Source: Fidelibacterota bacterium UBA2125 (GTDB taxonomy: Bacteria; Fidelibacterota; Marinisomatia; Marinisomatales; S15-B10). Taken from it: DNA of 27,937 nt. Positions 14,824-24,532 of this stretch are shown piece after piece (within the stretch, counting starts at the first letter, position 1; each line of letters begins with the position of its first letter). The translations under genes and the position numbers were made by a program. The notes under the pieces were generated by a model. The model had not been told where the DNA came from. It saw only the letters and a list, made by a program, of their open reading frames with translations, and did not search any database. The stretch covers positions 16,560 to 44,496 of the forward strand of contig DCXX01000040.1 of assembly GCA_002329125.1 (NCBI GenBank), written 5' to 3'.

Positions 14824-16103
14824 AAGACCGCCTGCTAAATATTCTAAATATGTATCCCAAGGGAGTAAAACTCTCTTTGACAGGGCTTATAATGTTGTTT
14901 ATTACCGGTTCTTCCTTTTATATGATTATTAAGTTTCCATTCTATACACGCTTTAAAGTGATTTTTGTCATTTTCTTTGTGGTCAACACACTGCTATTTA
15001 TCCGGTTTCGAGAACCCCGAAACAACCTTTTCCAAAAGATGATGCAGACCAAATTTTTCCCCCGAAAGCTCACTTTTACCATGGAAGGAAAGTATCTGGT
15101 ATTTATTACGCTGGGGATCGGTTTTGCAGCTGTGAACACGGGTATAAATCTCCTTTACCTTCTAATGACCATGTTGCTTTCCATAATTGTGGCAAGTGGA
15201 ATTCTATCAGAATTGACACTGAAAAAACTGCGTTGGAAAATTGATTTGCCTTCAGAAACAACAGTTTCATCGGAGACACTTGCCATTCTTTCCATACGTA
15301 ATGGAAAACGACGCTTGAGTTCTTTTTCCCTTGAGGGGGAGCTATTAATACCGGAGAATAAGGGTATTGTTCAAAAGAAAGGAACATTACTAAAGCTAAA
15401 TGCGGGAAAAGAAGAACAAATCCCCGTTCACCTAATCTTTTCTCAAAGAGGGAAACAGGAAATAAGAGGGGTTTCAATAGAAACCCGGTTCCCATTTTCA
15501 TTTTTCACCAAAAGCAGACATTATGAATTTAATCGCTCCGTTTTAGTTCTGCCAAAAGGTGAGGAACCAGTTGCACAAACTTTGAGCAGGTTGACTATTA
15601 AACAGCTAGAAGATTTCGAAACTGTGGATAACAGAGGACAAGGATTGGAATTTCATTCTGTTCGGCAAATGTACTCCGGTGACGATTGGAGAAGTGTTCA
15701 CTGGAAAAAAACAGCGGCGGGGCAGGAATTTGTCATTAGGGAATTTGATTCTCTGGCAGGACGAAGAGCCACAGTATGTCTTACTGGCAACCGGGGGAGC
15801 CAAATTGTTTACCAGCAGCGAGAGAAGGGGATAGAGCTAGCGGCATCCATCGCAAAGTTTCTGGTATATCATGACTTTCAGGTGGGTCTCCTAGGACCCA
15901 ATCTCCGCATTGAAGAAGAAAGAGGTCCCTCTTCCCTGAAAAGAATTTTTGTGGCACTGGCACTCCTGGATGCGGGCCAGGATTTTCAGACAATAGGTTC
16001 TCATAAGAATAGAAATTTGCCTGAAACCTGCATTTGGATAAACCTAGATAGTCTAAATGTTTCACAGACTGGGAGTGTGGCGAAGGGAGAGAGTGTAATT
16101 TGA
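14820..16103 (+). CDS. DUF58 membrane protein
   Basis: A 427-residue DUF58 protein. The N-terminal 135 residues hold about four membrane helices (16-35, 45-62, 92-110, 112-131). The following domain carries the DUF58 core, GLEFHSVRQMYSGDDWRSVHWKKTA near residues 275-300, then FVIREFD. DUF58 proteins resemble von Willebrand A domains and are usually encoded next to MoxR ATPases; their biochemical role is unknown. The TTG start overlaps the MoxR stop by one base (TTGA), and the same arrangement recurs at its own 3' end, so translation of the three genes is probably coupled. Confidence 0.9.
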   Translation: MKDRLLNILNMYPKGVKLSLTGLIMLFITGSSFYMIIKFPFYTRFKVIFVIFFVVNTLLFIRFREPRNNLFQKMMQTKFFPRKLTFTMEGKYLVFITLGIGFAAVNTGINLLYLLMTMLLSIIVASGILSELTLKKLRWKIDLPSETTVSSETLAILSIRNGKRRLSSFSLEGELLIPENKGIVQKKGTLLKLNAGKEEQIPVHLIFSQRGKQEIRGVSIETRFPFSFFTKSRHYEFNRSVLVLPKGEEPVAQTLSRLTIKQLEDFETVDNRGQGLEFHSVRQMYSGDDWRSVHWKKTAAGQEFVIREFDSLAGRRATVCLTGNRGSQIVYQQREKGIELAASIAKFLVYHDFQVGLLGPNLRIEEERGPSSLKRIFVALALLDAGQDFQTIGSHKNRNLPETCIWINLDSLNVSQTGSVAKGESVI

Positions 16104-18250
16104 CGCTGTCCAGTATTGTCCGTTTTATGAGTTTTGTCCTTACTGTTGTTGCCGCGGTTCCTCTTTATCTTTCCGGCGAAATGCCGGGGATATTTTGGGC
16201 AGCTTCTATATCTGGTTTGTCTATGGGGGTAATGGTCGGTTCCAAAGTATTCTCAAGACAGATGGAATTTGTTTTACGGATTCTTGTGATAGGGACACTG
16301 GTGGTCCTTCTCTTAACGGGCTTTCAGGCGGATGACCGACTATTAAACAGTATTAATTTTCTCTTTCTTGTTACCATTACACGGGGAATGCGGCTCAAGA
16401 CAAGCAGGCATTTCTTTCAGCTTATAGGCCTCAGCTTTCTAATCCTTTCAGTTTCCTCAATTATAAACCTCGATATTGCTTTTGCCTTTTCATTTCTGGT
16501 GTACACAATATTTTTGATCTGGACCCTAGTGTATACCCATATTACCCAGCAGGTTGAATCTTCTGCGCATCAGGATGCAGTAGCAGCGAAAGCGTCCAAA
16601 TTCGTTACAGGGAAGTTTCTTCTGGGTTCCTCGGCCTTGGGACTTGGCCTTCTTATCTTTTCCTTAACGGTATTTATTTTTTTCCCGCGTGTTTCCCTGG
16701 GTTACTTCACGCCCGCCAAAAAAGGGGAAACGGTTCAAGGTTTTTCTGATAGCATTGATCTGGGACATTTTGGTACCGTGGGAAACTCAGAGAAGATTAT
16801 TTTGCGTCTGGAATTTCTTTCCGGGAAAGACAACATCAAGCCCGAAACAGCATTATATCTTCGGGGGACGTCTTTTGACAGATATGATGGACGAGGGTGG
16901 TCAAAAAGCAACGAAAAAAAATCTCCCTTAACGAGATATGGCAGTGACGAATATTTTTCTGTTTATGATAGATATAATTATGAAAGAAGCCCCCAAAGAA
17001 CACTTGAATACAATATTTACCAGGAACCGTTACATAATAAAACCCCCGTCATTTTTTCCGTTCCAAGCCTTTCGGGGATTAAGCCTCAGTATAACCGTGT
17101 TACCCATCGTCAAAAGCGAGTAAAATTTTTCATGGACTGGATGGGAGACATTAGTCATAATCAGGAAAACTATGAATCACTCGATTATACTGTTCGTTCC
17201 CGCCTAAAGATTTCGTCCCTTGTTAACCATAATCTGACATCACCAAGATATGGCAGGTCTATTGAATTGCTTTATACCCAGTTGCCTACAGAACTTGACA
17301 CGAGAATTCCCCAGCTTGCGCGAGAGCTTTCCGGAGAGAGTGATACGTCTTATGATTCAGCCTTTGCCATTGAGCAAGCACTTAAATGGAATTACAGGTA
17401 TACAAGGGAGGGGGCAGGATATTCTGTTGATCCAGTCGCCAATTTTCTTTTTGAGCGTAAGGAAGGCCATTGTGAATATTTTGCCACCGCCATGGTGGTC
17501 ATGCTCCGATCATTGGGAATTCCCGCCAGGCCTGTTAACGGATTTCTCGGCTCACGGTACAACAGCTATGGAGATTACTACATTGTTACAGAAGGGAATG
17601 CGCATTCATGGGTGGAAGTATTCTTTCCCAATCGCGGCTGGGTAACCTTTGACCCCACACCACCAACTGTGACAGAAGAATTGGTCTCGGATTCCTTTAC
17701 AGAAATGAATCTGTTCCTTGATTCCATGAAACTACAGTGGTATAAGTGGGTGGTTTTTTACAATTTGGACCGACAGATACTTTTATATACTGGCCTGTGG
17801 AACACCTTGCTTCCCGATTCTCAGCATATTGATCTTGGCACTCATGTTTCCGCCAGGGAATTCAGAATGAAAATGGGTTCAACTGTTCGTAATGTGGAAA
17901 ACTGGAAAATCGCAGTACTGTTGTTTGCCTTTATTGGTTTTGTTCCCGGGGCGCGTTTTCTCTCTCGGGCCTATGGACAACGGAAACAGAAAAAAGCCTC
18001 TTATCTTGGGAATATGTCACTAAGGTTGAAAAAGCTTCTCAATCGAAAAGGATTCTCCGTAACACCAGGATTGACATTACCAGCGCTCTCAAAACAAAGT
18101 AAACAGGTGCAGTTTTCAGCCCAAGGTGAGCTAGATCAGCTTGTGGTCCTTATTGAAAAGGGTCGCTGGGACCCGTCAGAAACAGTGAATGAGGAGAAGA
18201 TAAACAGCCTTTATAAAGAAGTTTCAAGGTCCTCCACTGTCAGGCAATAG
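16100..18250 (+). CDS. TgpA-like membrane transglutaminase
   Basis: A 716-residue membrane protein of the TgpA/DUF3488-transglutaminase type. About six membrane helices fill residues 1-200. A periplasmic region follows with a papain-like transglutaminase core: Cys458 in KEGHCEYFATAMVVMLRSLG, His502 in NAHSWVEVFF and Asp518 in GWVTFDPTPP, a complete catalytic triad. A further membrane helix near residues 598-618 precedes a cytoplasmic tail resembling the DUF4129 position. Length and order are normal for the family. In Pseudomonas the homologue is essential, but its substrate is unknown. The TTG start overlaps the DUF58 stop (TTGA). Confidence 0.9.
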   Translation: MTLSSIVRFMSFVLTVVAAVPLYLSGEMPGIFWAASISGLSMGVMVGSKVFSRQMEFVLRILVIGTLVVLLLTGFQADDRLLNSINFLFLVTITRGMRLKTSRHFFQLIGLSFLILSVSSIINLDIAFAFSFLVYTIFLIWTLVYTHITQQVESSAHQDAVAAKASKFVTGKFLLGSSALGLGLLIFSLTVFIFFPRVSLGYFTPAKKGETVQGFSDSIDLGHFGTVGNSEKIILRLEFLSGKDNIKPETALYLRGTSFDRYDGRGWSKSNEKKSPLTRYGSDEYFSVYDRYNYERSPQRTLEYNIYQEPLHNKTPVIFSVPSLSGIKPQYNRVTHRQKRVKFFMDWMGDISHNQENYESLDYTVRSRLKISSLVNHNLTSPRYGRSIELLYTQLPTELDTRIPQLARELSGESDTSYDSAFAIEQALKWNYRYTREGAGYSVDPVANFLFERKEGHCEYFATAMVVMLRSLGIPARPVNGFLGSRYNSYGDYYIVTEGNAHSWVEVFFPNRGWVTFDPTPPTVTEELVSDSFTEMNLFLDSMKLQWYKWVVFYNLDRQILLYTGLWNTLLPDSQHIDLGTHVSAREFRMKMGSTVRNVENWKIAVLLFAFIGFVPGARFLSRAYGQRKQKKASYLGNMSLRLKKLLNRKGFSVTPGLTLPALSKQSKQVQFSAQGELDQLVVLIEKGRWDPSETVNEEKINSLYKEVSRSSTVRQ

Positions 18251-18281
18251 GCCAGGAATCGTCTTTTCAGGTTTATTATTT

Positions 18282-18335
18282 AAAAGGTTGTAATATACAA
18301 ATATAATTTCAGTTATTCTCAGTTAATAACCTTTT
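18282..18335. terminator. Possible weak bidirectional terminator between convergent genes
   Basis: In the 100-bp gap between the transglutaminase and amidase genes, AAAAGGTT (18282-18289) can pair with AACCTTTT (18328-18335) across an AT-rich 38-nt loop. Inside this lies a smaller GTTATT/AATAAC hairpin (18312-18330). The stems are short and AT-rich, so this is only a candidate. Confidence 0.3.
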
Positions 18336-18350
18336 ACGAGAGAGGATTAT

Positions 18351-20063
18351 TTATTCTATAGAATTGCCACTGAAAATTGGAGGCCGGACATCTTCAAAGT
18401 CTGTGGCGTCCTGAAACTTTTTTGCCAGCACCAAGATGGATGCTTCATCATAAAGATTACCCACAAGAATAATACTGGTGGGTCTTCCCTTTTCATCAAA
18501 CCCCGCGGGGACAGATATTGCCGGGTGGCCTGTCAGGTTGGTAATAAGAGTCTGGTTACCTCCTCGTTGGGGTGAAATGACCACATCATAATCTTTCATC
18601 AATTTTTGCATGCTCTCAATGAGCCTGCTCCGATGACGGTTAGCCTGGATATACTCAACAGCTGGTATAAAACGAGATTGTCTCAGGGAGTTGACTCTGG
18701 ACCGTTTTGTCTGCTCAACCATGAGGTCATCCCTGTTGGAGCGCAACAACTCATCAAAAAAAGCACCAGCCTCAGCCCTCAGTATTATATCGAAGGTGCG
18801 AAAAGGGAAATCATCAGGAAGTTTCACCGGCTTAAGCTCGACACCCATTTCTCTTAAAACTTCCAGAGCAGCCCTGCCATTTTCACCTGAGTCTGTGGTG
18901 TCTTTTTCAAAAGTCTCTTCAAGATAACCTACTTTCAATTCCTGAACCGGCATATCCCAATTATGATTAAATGAAGCTTCTGTGGTCATGGGGTCAGCTT
19001 CGTCCGCACCGCGAATCGTTTCAAACACAACGGCACAGTCCGTAGCGGAACGGCAGATGGGGCCTACCTTGTCCATTGACCAGGAGAGTGCCATAACACC
19101 ACTTCGACTCACACGGCCGTAGGTGGGCCTTAGACCCGTCACTCCACATCGTGTGGATGGAGAGATAATGGATCCCCAAGTTTCCGTTCCCAAAGCAAAA
19201 GGGACTAGTCCAGCGGCTGTTGCTGATGCCGAACCAGCTGAGGAACCGCTGCTTCCCTGAGTGGTATCCCAAGGGGAGAGAGTCTTACCCCCAAACCAGA
19301 CATCTCCACGGGCCAGGGCGCCGGAAGTGAGTTTTGCTACCAGAACAGCGCCGGCGTCGTCTAGTTTTTTTACCACTGTTGCCGTCTCTTCAATCACCTG
19401 GTCTTTATATGGTTCGGAACCCCAAGTTGTTTTATACCCTTTCACGGCAATAATGTCTTTTACTCCATAGGGGATGCCGTGGAGAGGTCCTCTGTAGTTC
19501 CCGGCAGAAATCTCCTTGTCCGCTTGGCGGGCACGGTCTATTGCCCGTTCTTCTGTCAGAGTAATAACGACCTTGAGGATGGGGTCGTATTTTTTTAATC
19601 GAGCCAGGAAAAACCGTGTAAGCTCCAGGGAGGTGATCTGCTTTGATTTCACCAGGGCAGCCAATTCCATAACAGAATAAAAAGCTAGGTCGTTTATGTT
19701 TTCAGGAAAAGAGACACTTTCAGGAATTTCCCAAGTGATGGGCTTCTGGTTCACAGGGATACGGAAATCGGTGGGATGAGGGTTAAACTGAATCGCTGGC
19801 AGGGAATTGTAATCAAGAGCAAATGTCCGCATGGTGTCGTAGTTGGCACGATTGCGGAGGAGATAGTTATACATGGTATCGATCTCAGCCTGAGTAAAGT
19901 TGAGACCTGCAAGACGCTGGGATGCTTTTACATCAGCTTCAGTGAAGGCCTTGTCTTTGGCCTCACTTTCCTTTACACTTTTTAAAGGAGCACAGGAGAA
20001 GAACAAAGAGAAGAGAATGCACCACTGTAGCAGAAAAAGCTGTTTTCTACTTATGAATGACAA
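18351..20063 (-). CDS. Exported lipoprotein of the amidase signature family
   Basis: A 570-residue amidase signature enzyme (PF01425), which hydrolyses amide bonds. The N-terminus is a lipoprotein signal with lipobox FFSC (Cys24), so the enzyme is exported, unlike the GatA amidotransferase subunit. The catalytic triad is visible: Lys202 in GIPYGVKDII, cis-Ser272 in TTQGSSGSSAGSAS, and nucleophile Ser298 in LGTETWGSIISPS. Residues 30-130 are an extra N-terminal region seen in exported members. The TTG start has a poor ribosome site, but no ATG or GTG lies near and the signal peptide begins here. It follows the M28 peptidase gene by 14 bp, so the two are probably cotranscribed. Substrate is unknown. 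Confidence 0.87.
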   Translation of the reverse strand: MSFISRKQLFLLQWCILFSLFFSCAPLKSVKESEAKDKAFTEADVKASQRLAGLNFTQAEIDTMYNYLLRNRANYDTMRTFALDYNSLPAIQFNPHPTDFRIPVNQKPITWEIPESVSFPENINDLAFYSVMELAALVKSKQITSLELTRFFLARLKKYDPILKVVITLTEERAIDRARQADKEISAGNYRGPLHGIPYGVKDIIAVKGYKTTWGSEPYKDQVIEETATVVKKLDDAGAVLVAKLTSGALARGDVWFGGKTLSPWDTTQGSSGSSAGSASATAAGLVPFALGTETWGSIISPSTRCGVTGLRPTYGRVSRSGVMALSWSMDKVGPICRSATDCAVVFETIRGADEADPMTTEASFNHNWDMPVQELKVGYLEETFEKDTTDSGENGRAALEVLREMGVELKPVKLPDDFPFRTFDIILRAEAGAFFDELLRSNRDDLMVEQTKRSRVNSLRQSRFIPAVEYIQANRHRSRLIESMQKLMKDYDVVISPQRGGNQTLITNLTGHPAISVPAGFDEKGRPTSIILVGNLYDEASILVLAKKFQDATDFEDVRPPIFSGNSIE

Positions 20064-20077
20064 AGGGGAATTGTTGA

Positions 20078-21703
20078 TCAGTATTTGATCTGATCAGGTA
20101 GCTTGGGGAGCTGTCCTGCGTTTTTTCTTGGACGTGTGTTATTGTTGGCAACACTCCATCCGGTAAGATAAACGAGACGGGCAACTTTGGCCATTTTCAT
20201 GAAATTGATCTTGTCAACGGTGTCTGTCACTTTATGGTAATCTTCATGAACACCGGCAAAATAGAAAATGACAGGGATGCCATGCCGGGCAAAGTTGTAG
20301 TGGTCGCTCCTGTAGTAAAATCTTTCAGGGTCATCTTTTGAATTATATCTATAGTGGAGAGAGATATCATCCAATCTGGAGGCGGCGTACTCGCTCATCT
20401 CATGGAGATCCCGGCTGATCATGTTGGAGCCTATAATGTAGACACTGTCCGGAGCATTCCTTCCCACCATGTCGATGTTGAGGTCAGCAACCGTGTTATT
20501 TAGAGGAATAAGCGGTTTTGTGACATAATGTTTTGATCCCAGAAGTCCCCGCTCTTCACCGGATACAGCCAGAAAAAGGAATCCCCGTTTCGGGGAAACC
20601 TTATTTTTCACTATTGCTTCAGCGACTTCCATGAGGGTAGAAGTACCCGTACCGTTGTCGTCAGCGCCGTAGTAGATTTTTCCTTCACTGTTCTTACCCA
20701 CATGATCGTAATGGGCGGAAATTACCACTGTCTCCTGGCCAATGTAGGGGTCACTTCCGGGGAAGTAACCAACCACATTCTGTGAGGTAACAGCCTTTTT
20801 TCCCAGGTCTACATTGAGCTTGATGTAGCTTCCCGGTAATGCCTGACTGTTGGATATCCCTTCTGATTCCAGTTCTACTTGGAGTTCTCGAAGTGTTTTT
20901 TCAGAAGTAGCCACAATCCGGTCGGCAGTTGGTTCAGAAATTGTAAAGACAGGAACGGTGGCGGCCGAAGAAGGGAGAGACATTCCCTCACGCCGAAGCC
21001 AGTTTTTCCACCGCTTGAACTTATCGGAAAAAAGTTCATCCGATTTGGGGTTGGAGGCCACAAGTATGGCGGCAGCGCCATTATTTTTTGCAGCGTCAAG
21101 TTTTTGTCCCAGGTCCGCATAGCGGGTATTTTTTGAACCGTTGAACCGATTTGGGTCATCTAGCTCTGGTTCTCCATCAATGATCAGGACTATAGAGTTC
21201 TTAACCACAATGTTGCTATAATCATTGTACCCGAACTCCTTAGCGGTAATTCCGTAACCACCAAACACCACAGGGGCCTGTATTTCAATACTTCCTGTGA
21301 GGCCTCGGGGTGAAATGAAGAAGTCTTCCTTATACTGAAACTTCTCCCTGACTGATCCGCTGCCGTGATCTACAAGAAGGGACAGTTCATTGTCTTCCCC
21401 TAATTTTGTTTTGAGCAGTTCGTATCGCTGGAAGTATGATTTATTGTGACCAAGGGGTGTGAGGCCCAGGCGCCTGAACTGGGAGGCGATATACTCGGCA
21501 GCGATCTGGAGGCCCGGTTCGCCGGTGGCTCTTCCTTCAGTAACATCAGATGCCAGAAATGTGAGGTGTGCCTCAAGATCACTGCTTGAGATTGAAGCCA
21601 TTCCACTTCGGGCTTCTTCAATATCAAACGATGGAGAAAAATATATTTCTGCCTGAGCCAGCAGGAAGGAAAAGGAGAAAGCTGTAACAGTAAGAATTCT
21701 CAC
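20078..21703 (-). CDS. Exported M28-family zinc aminopeptidase with PA domain
   Basis: A 541-residue secreted peptidase. Residues 1-18 are a signal peptide (ending LLAQA). Residues 130-290 contain a protease-associated insert (VVFGGYGI, NSIVLIIDGEPE, AAAILVASNP). The catalytic domain follows, with two-zinc ligands His331 in ISAHYDHVG, Asp349 in YGADDNGTG, Glu383/384 in SGEERGLLGS, Asp411 in LNIDMVGR and His490 in HEDYHKVTDT. This is the standard layout of exported M28 aminopeptidases that trim peptides in periplasm or medium. The GTG start lacks a clear ribosome site. It lies 64 bp downstream of ppdK with no visible terminator, so read-through is possible. Confidence 0.9.
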   Translation of the reverse strand: MRILTVTAFSFSFLLAQAEIYFSPSFDIEEARSGMASISSSDLEAHLTFLASDVTEGRATGEPGLQIAAEYIASQFRRLGLTPLGHNKSYFQRYELLKTKLGEDNELSLLVDHGSGSVREKFQYKEDFFISPRGLTGSIEIQAPVVFGGYGITAKEFGYNDYSNIVVKNSIVLIIDGEPELDDPNRFNGSKNTRYADLGQKLDAAKNNGAAAILVASNPKSDELFSDKFKRWKNWLRREGMSLPSSAATVPVFTISEPTADRIVATSEKTLRELQVELESEGISNSQALPGSYIKLNVDLGKKAVTSQNVVGYFPGSDPYIGQETVVISAHYDHVGKNSEGKIYYGADDNGTGTSTLMEVAEAIVKNKVSPKRGFLFLAVSGEERGLLGSKHYVTKPLIPLNNTVADLNIDMVGRNAPDSVYIIGSNMISRDLHEMSEYAASRLDDISLHYRYNSKDDPERFYYRSDHYNFARHGIPVIFYFAGVHEDYHKVTDTVDKINFMKMAKVARLVYLTGWSVANNNTRPRKNAGQLPKLPDQIKY

Positions 21704-21767
21704 GGCAGAGCGAAGTTAAGACACCACCTTCATAGAAAAAAGATCGCAGGTTCTACTGGTGACTTAG

Positions 21768-24470
21768 CTAATTATTTGCAAGGACCGCCTGTGCAGCGGC
21801 AAGGCGGGCGATGGGAACCCGGAAGGGTGAACAGCTCACATAGTCAAGACCTGTTCTATAGCAGAAATGGATGGAGGCGGGATCACCACCGTGTTCACCA
21901 CAGATTCCGATCTTCAGTTCCCCATTTTCACTTCGACCTTTTTCTACTGCCATTTCTACAAGCTGCCCCACACCTGACTGATCCAGCGACTGGAAGGGAT
22001 CTTCCGGCAAGATCCCTTCTTCAAGGTAAGCCGGCAGAAAGCCGCCGATGTCATCCCGAGAAAAACCGAAAGTTGTCTGTGTAAGGTCATTAGTTCCAAA
22101 AGAGAAGAACTCAGCTTTGCGGGCAATCTCATCAGCGGTGAGACATGCCCTTGGAATTTCAATCATGGTTCCCACGAGGTAGGGGTAGTCTATATCGGTT
22201 TCGTTCTTCACTTCATCAGCTATTCTCCGCACGATAGCTTCCTGATGATCGTACTCAGCCTGCGTTCCTACCAGTGGAATCATCACTTCCGGTAGTGCAT
22301 TGATCCCTTCCTTGGTAAGCTGGGCGGTAGCTTCAAAGATAGCCCTCGCCTGCATTTCAGTAATCTCGGGATAGGCAATTCCCAAGCGGCATCCGCGGTG
22401 CCCTAACATTGGGTTCAACTCATGAAGAGCTGCGATTCTGGTTTTGAGTTTTTCTTCATCAGTTCCCAGTTCAGCGGCCAGCTCCTTTACCTGCTCCTCA
22501 GCCAGAGTAACAAATTCATGCAATGGAGGATCCAGCAGTCGGATTGTGACTGGAAAATCATGCATTGCTTTCAGGATGCCGTAGAAGTCTTGTCTCTGGA
22601 ACGGGAGAAGCTTCATAATCGCTTTCCGGCGAGTCTCTTTATCTTCAGCAATAATCAGTTCTCGCATAGCCAAAATCCGCTCTGGATCAAAAAACATATG
22701 TTCTGTCCGGCACAGCCCAATCCCTTCAGCACCAAAGTCGCGGGCCTGAGCAGCATCATCTGGGCTGTCAGCATTGGTTCTAATTCCAAGTTTGCGAATG
22801 TCGTCAGCGATTTCCATGAGACTCCGAAAAGATTCGTTTTTCGTGGGGTCTGTTTGTACCACCGGAAGATCACCGTTGTAAACGAACCCTTTTGTGCCGT
22901 TCAAAGTAATTACATCCCCTTCGTTCAAAGTGTGCCCATCCACAGACATTTTTTTCCCACGGCTGTCAATATTGAGGGCACCACATCCCACAACGCAACA
23001 TTTCCCCCATCCCCGGGCTACAAGGGCTGCATGGCTGGTCATGCCACCTTTGGCCGTAAGAATGGCCTCAGCGGCATGCATGCCGTGGACATCTTCCGGC
23101 GATGTTTCGTTCCGGACCAGAATTACTTTTTTGCCATCCTTCGCCCACGCCTCCGCATCATCAGCGGTGAATACGATCTGGCCCGTCGCACCACCTGGGC
23201 CTGCTGGTAAGCCTTCAGCCAGTTTTGTTGCTGTTGCTTCGGCATCAGGGTCCACCATGGGGTGGAGGAGTTCATCCAGTTGAGATGGTTTTACTCGGTT
23301 CAGGGCTGTCTCTTTTTCGATGAGACCTTCAGTAAGCATATCGGTGGCCATTTTCACGGCGGCCATGCCGTTTCGCTTGCCAACTCGTGTCTGGAGCATC
23401 CAGAGGCGGTCGTTCTCTATAGTGAACTCAATGTCCTGCATATCGGCATAATGTTTTTCCAGGTTGATCCGAATACCGTCCAGTTCTTCGTAAAGCCCGG
23501 ACATCTCCTCCTCCAGGGTAGGCAAATCTTTATTCTGTTCTGTGCGACACCATTTATTGATGGGGTTTGGTGTGCGAATTCCAGCAACCACATCTTCCCC
23601 TTGGGCGTCAGACAGCCATTCGCCGTAAAAGTGGTTTTCACCTGTGGCGGGATTTCGGGTAAAGCCAACACCTGTGGCACAGTTGTTCCCCATATTGCCA
23701 AAGACCATGGTTTGTACATTTACAGCTGTACCCCATTCTTCAGGAACACCTTCTATGCGACGGTAAGAGATAGCCCGTTTACCATTCCATGACTGGAAAA
23801 CAGCACTTATCCCGCCCCACAGCTGGGCGTGGGGATCATCAGGGAATTCACTCCCAAGTACATCTTTTACGGTGGTTTTGAAACTGTCAGATAATTCTTT
23901 CCAATCATCGCCATCCAGATCAGTATCCTGATGAACACCCTTTTCTTTTTTTCGTTCATCAATGAGTTCTTCCAAACGTTCCCGGATGCTGATACCGTCC
24001 TTTGGTTCCACACCTGCAGCTTTTTCCATAACAACATCGGCATACATGGTGATGAGGCGGCGATAAGCGTCGTAGACAAATTTCGGGTTCCCTGATTTTT
24101 CAATAAGGCCCGGAATGGTCTTTGATGTGAGGCCTACATTCAAAACTGTTTCCATCATACCCGGCATGGAGATGCGGGCACCAGAACGGACGGACATGAG
24201 GAGGGGGTTTGTGGGGTCCCCGAACTTGCGGCCCATAGTATCTTCTGTTTTGGATATGGCCTCTTCTACCTGACTCCGGAGTTCAGAGGGATAGTTTTGA
24301 TCGTTAGCATAATAATGTGTACACACTTCCGTGGTAATGGTAAAACCGGGCGGTACAGGAATGCCCAGGTTTGTCATTTCCGCCAGGTTGGCACCCTTGC
24401 CACCAAGCAGTTCTTTCATTTCGGCAGTGCCGTCTGCTTTTGAGTCTCCAAAAAAGTATACGTATTGCAA
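21768..24470 (-). CDS. ppdK: Pyruvate, phosphate dikinase
   Basis: A 900-residue pyruvate phosphate dikinase, which interconverts pyruvate, ATP and phosphate with PEP, AMP and pyrophosphate in the cytoplasm (gluconeogenesis or PPi-based glycolysis). The N-terminal nucleotide-binding part starts YVYFFGDSKADG and has LLGGKGANLAEM. The phosphohistidine is His480 in GGMTSHAALVARGWGKCC. The C-terminal PEP/pyruvate barrel carries Cys857 in IGICGEHGGDP. The His-to-Cys spacing of 377 is almost identical to that of the Clostridium symbiosum enzyme (455 to 831). The TTG start at 24470 has AGGGGA eight bases upstream. The length, slightly above 874, is normal for bacterial homologues. Confidence 0.97.
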   Translation of the reverse strand: MQYVYFFGDSKADGTAEMKELLGGKGANLAEMTNLGIPVPPGFTITTEVCTHYYANDQNYPSELRSQVEEAISKTEDTMGRKFGDPTNPLLMSVRSGARISMPGMMETVLNVGLTSKTIPGLIEKSGNPKFVYDAYRRLITMYADVVMEKAAGVEPKDGISIRERLEELIDERKKEKGVHQDTDLDGDDWKELSDSFKTTVKDVLGSEFPDDPHAQLWGGISAVFQSWNGKRAISYRRIEGVPEEWGTAVNVQTMVFGNMGNNCATGVGFTRNPATGENHFYGEWLSDAQGEDVVAGIRTPNPINKWCRTEQNKDLPTLEEEMSGLYEELDGIRINLEKHYADMQDIEFTIENDRLWMLQTRVGKRNGMAAVKMATDMLTEGLIEKETALNRVKPSQLDELLHPMVDPDAEATATKLAEGLPAGPGGATGQIVFTADDAEAWAKDGKKVILVRNETSPEDVHGMHAAEAILTAKGGMTSHAALVARGWGKCCVVGCGALNIDSRGKKMSVDGHTLNEGDVITLNGTKGFVYNGDLPVVQTDPTKNESFRSLMEIADDIRKLGIRTNADSPDDAAQARDFGAEGIGLCRTEHMFFDPERILAMRELIIAEDKETRRKAIMKLLPFQRQDFYGILKAMHDFPVTIRLLDPPLHEFVTLAEEQVKELAAELGTDEEKLKTRIAALHELNPMLGHRGCRLGIAYPEITEMQARAIFEATAQLTKEGINALPEVMIPLVGTQAEYDHQEAIVRRIADEVKNETDIDYPYLVGTMIEIPRACLTADEIARKAEFFSFGTNDLTQTTFGFSRDDIGGFLPAYLEEGILPEDPFQSLDQSGVGQLVEMAVEKGRSENGELKIGICGEHGGDPASIHFCYRTGLDYVSCSPFRVPIARLAAAQAVLANN

Positions 24471-24505
24471 AAGTTTTTCCCCTGGCCCAATAAATTGACG
24501 GTGAA

Positions 24506-24532
24506 TTTATATTGAGGTGCAGGTTGAACCAA
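24506..24532 (-). promoter_or_regulatory. Candidate promoter of ppdK
   Basis: On the minus strand TTGGTT (24532-24527) and TATAAA (24511-24506) are 15 bp apart, 36 bp before the TTG start. The spacing is shorter than ideal, so this is tentative. Confidence 0.3.

Noticed and set aside
22422..23210. A 262-codon open frame on the plus strand opposite ppdK, and a second at 23262-23792
   Set aside because: Both lie wholly antisense to a strongly supported pyruvate phosphate dikinase, start with no ribosome site and show no recognisable motif.
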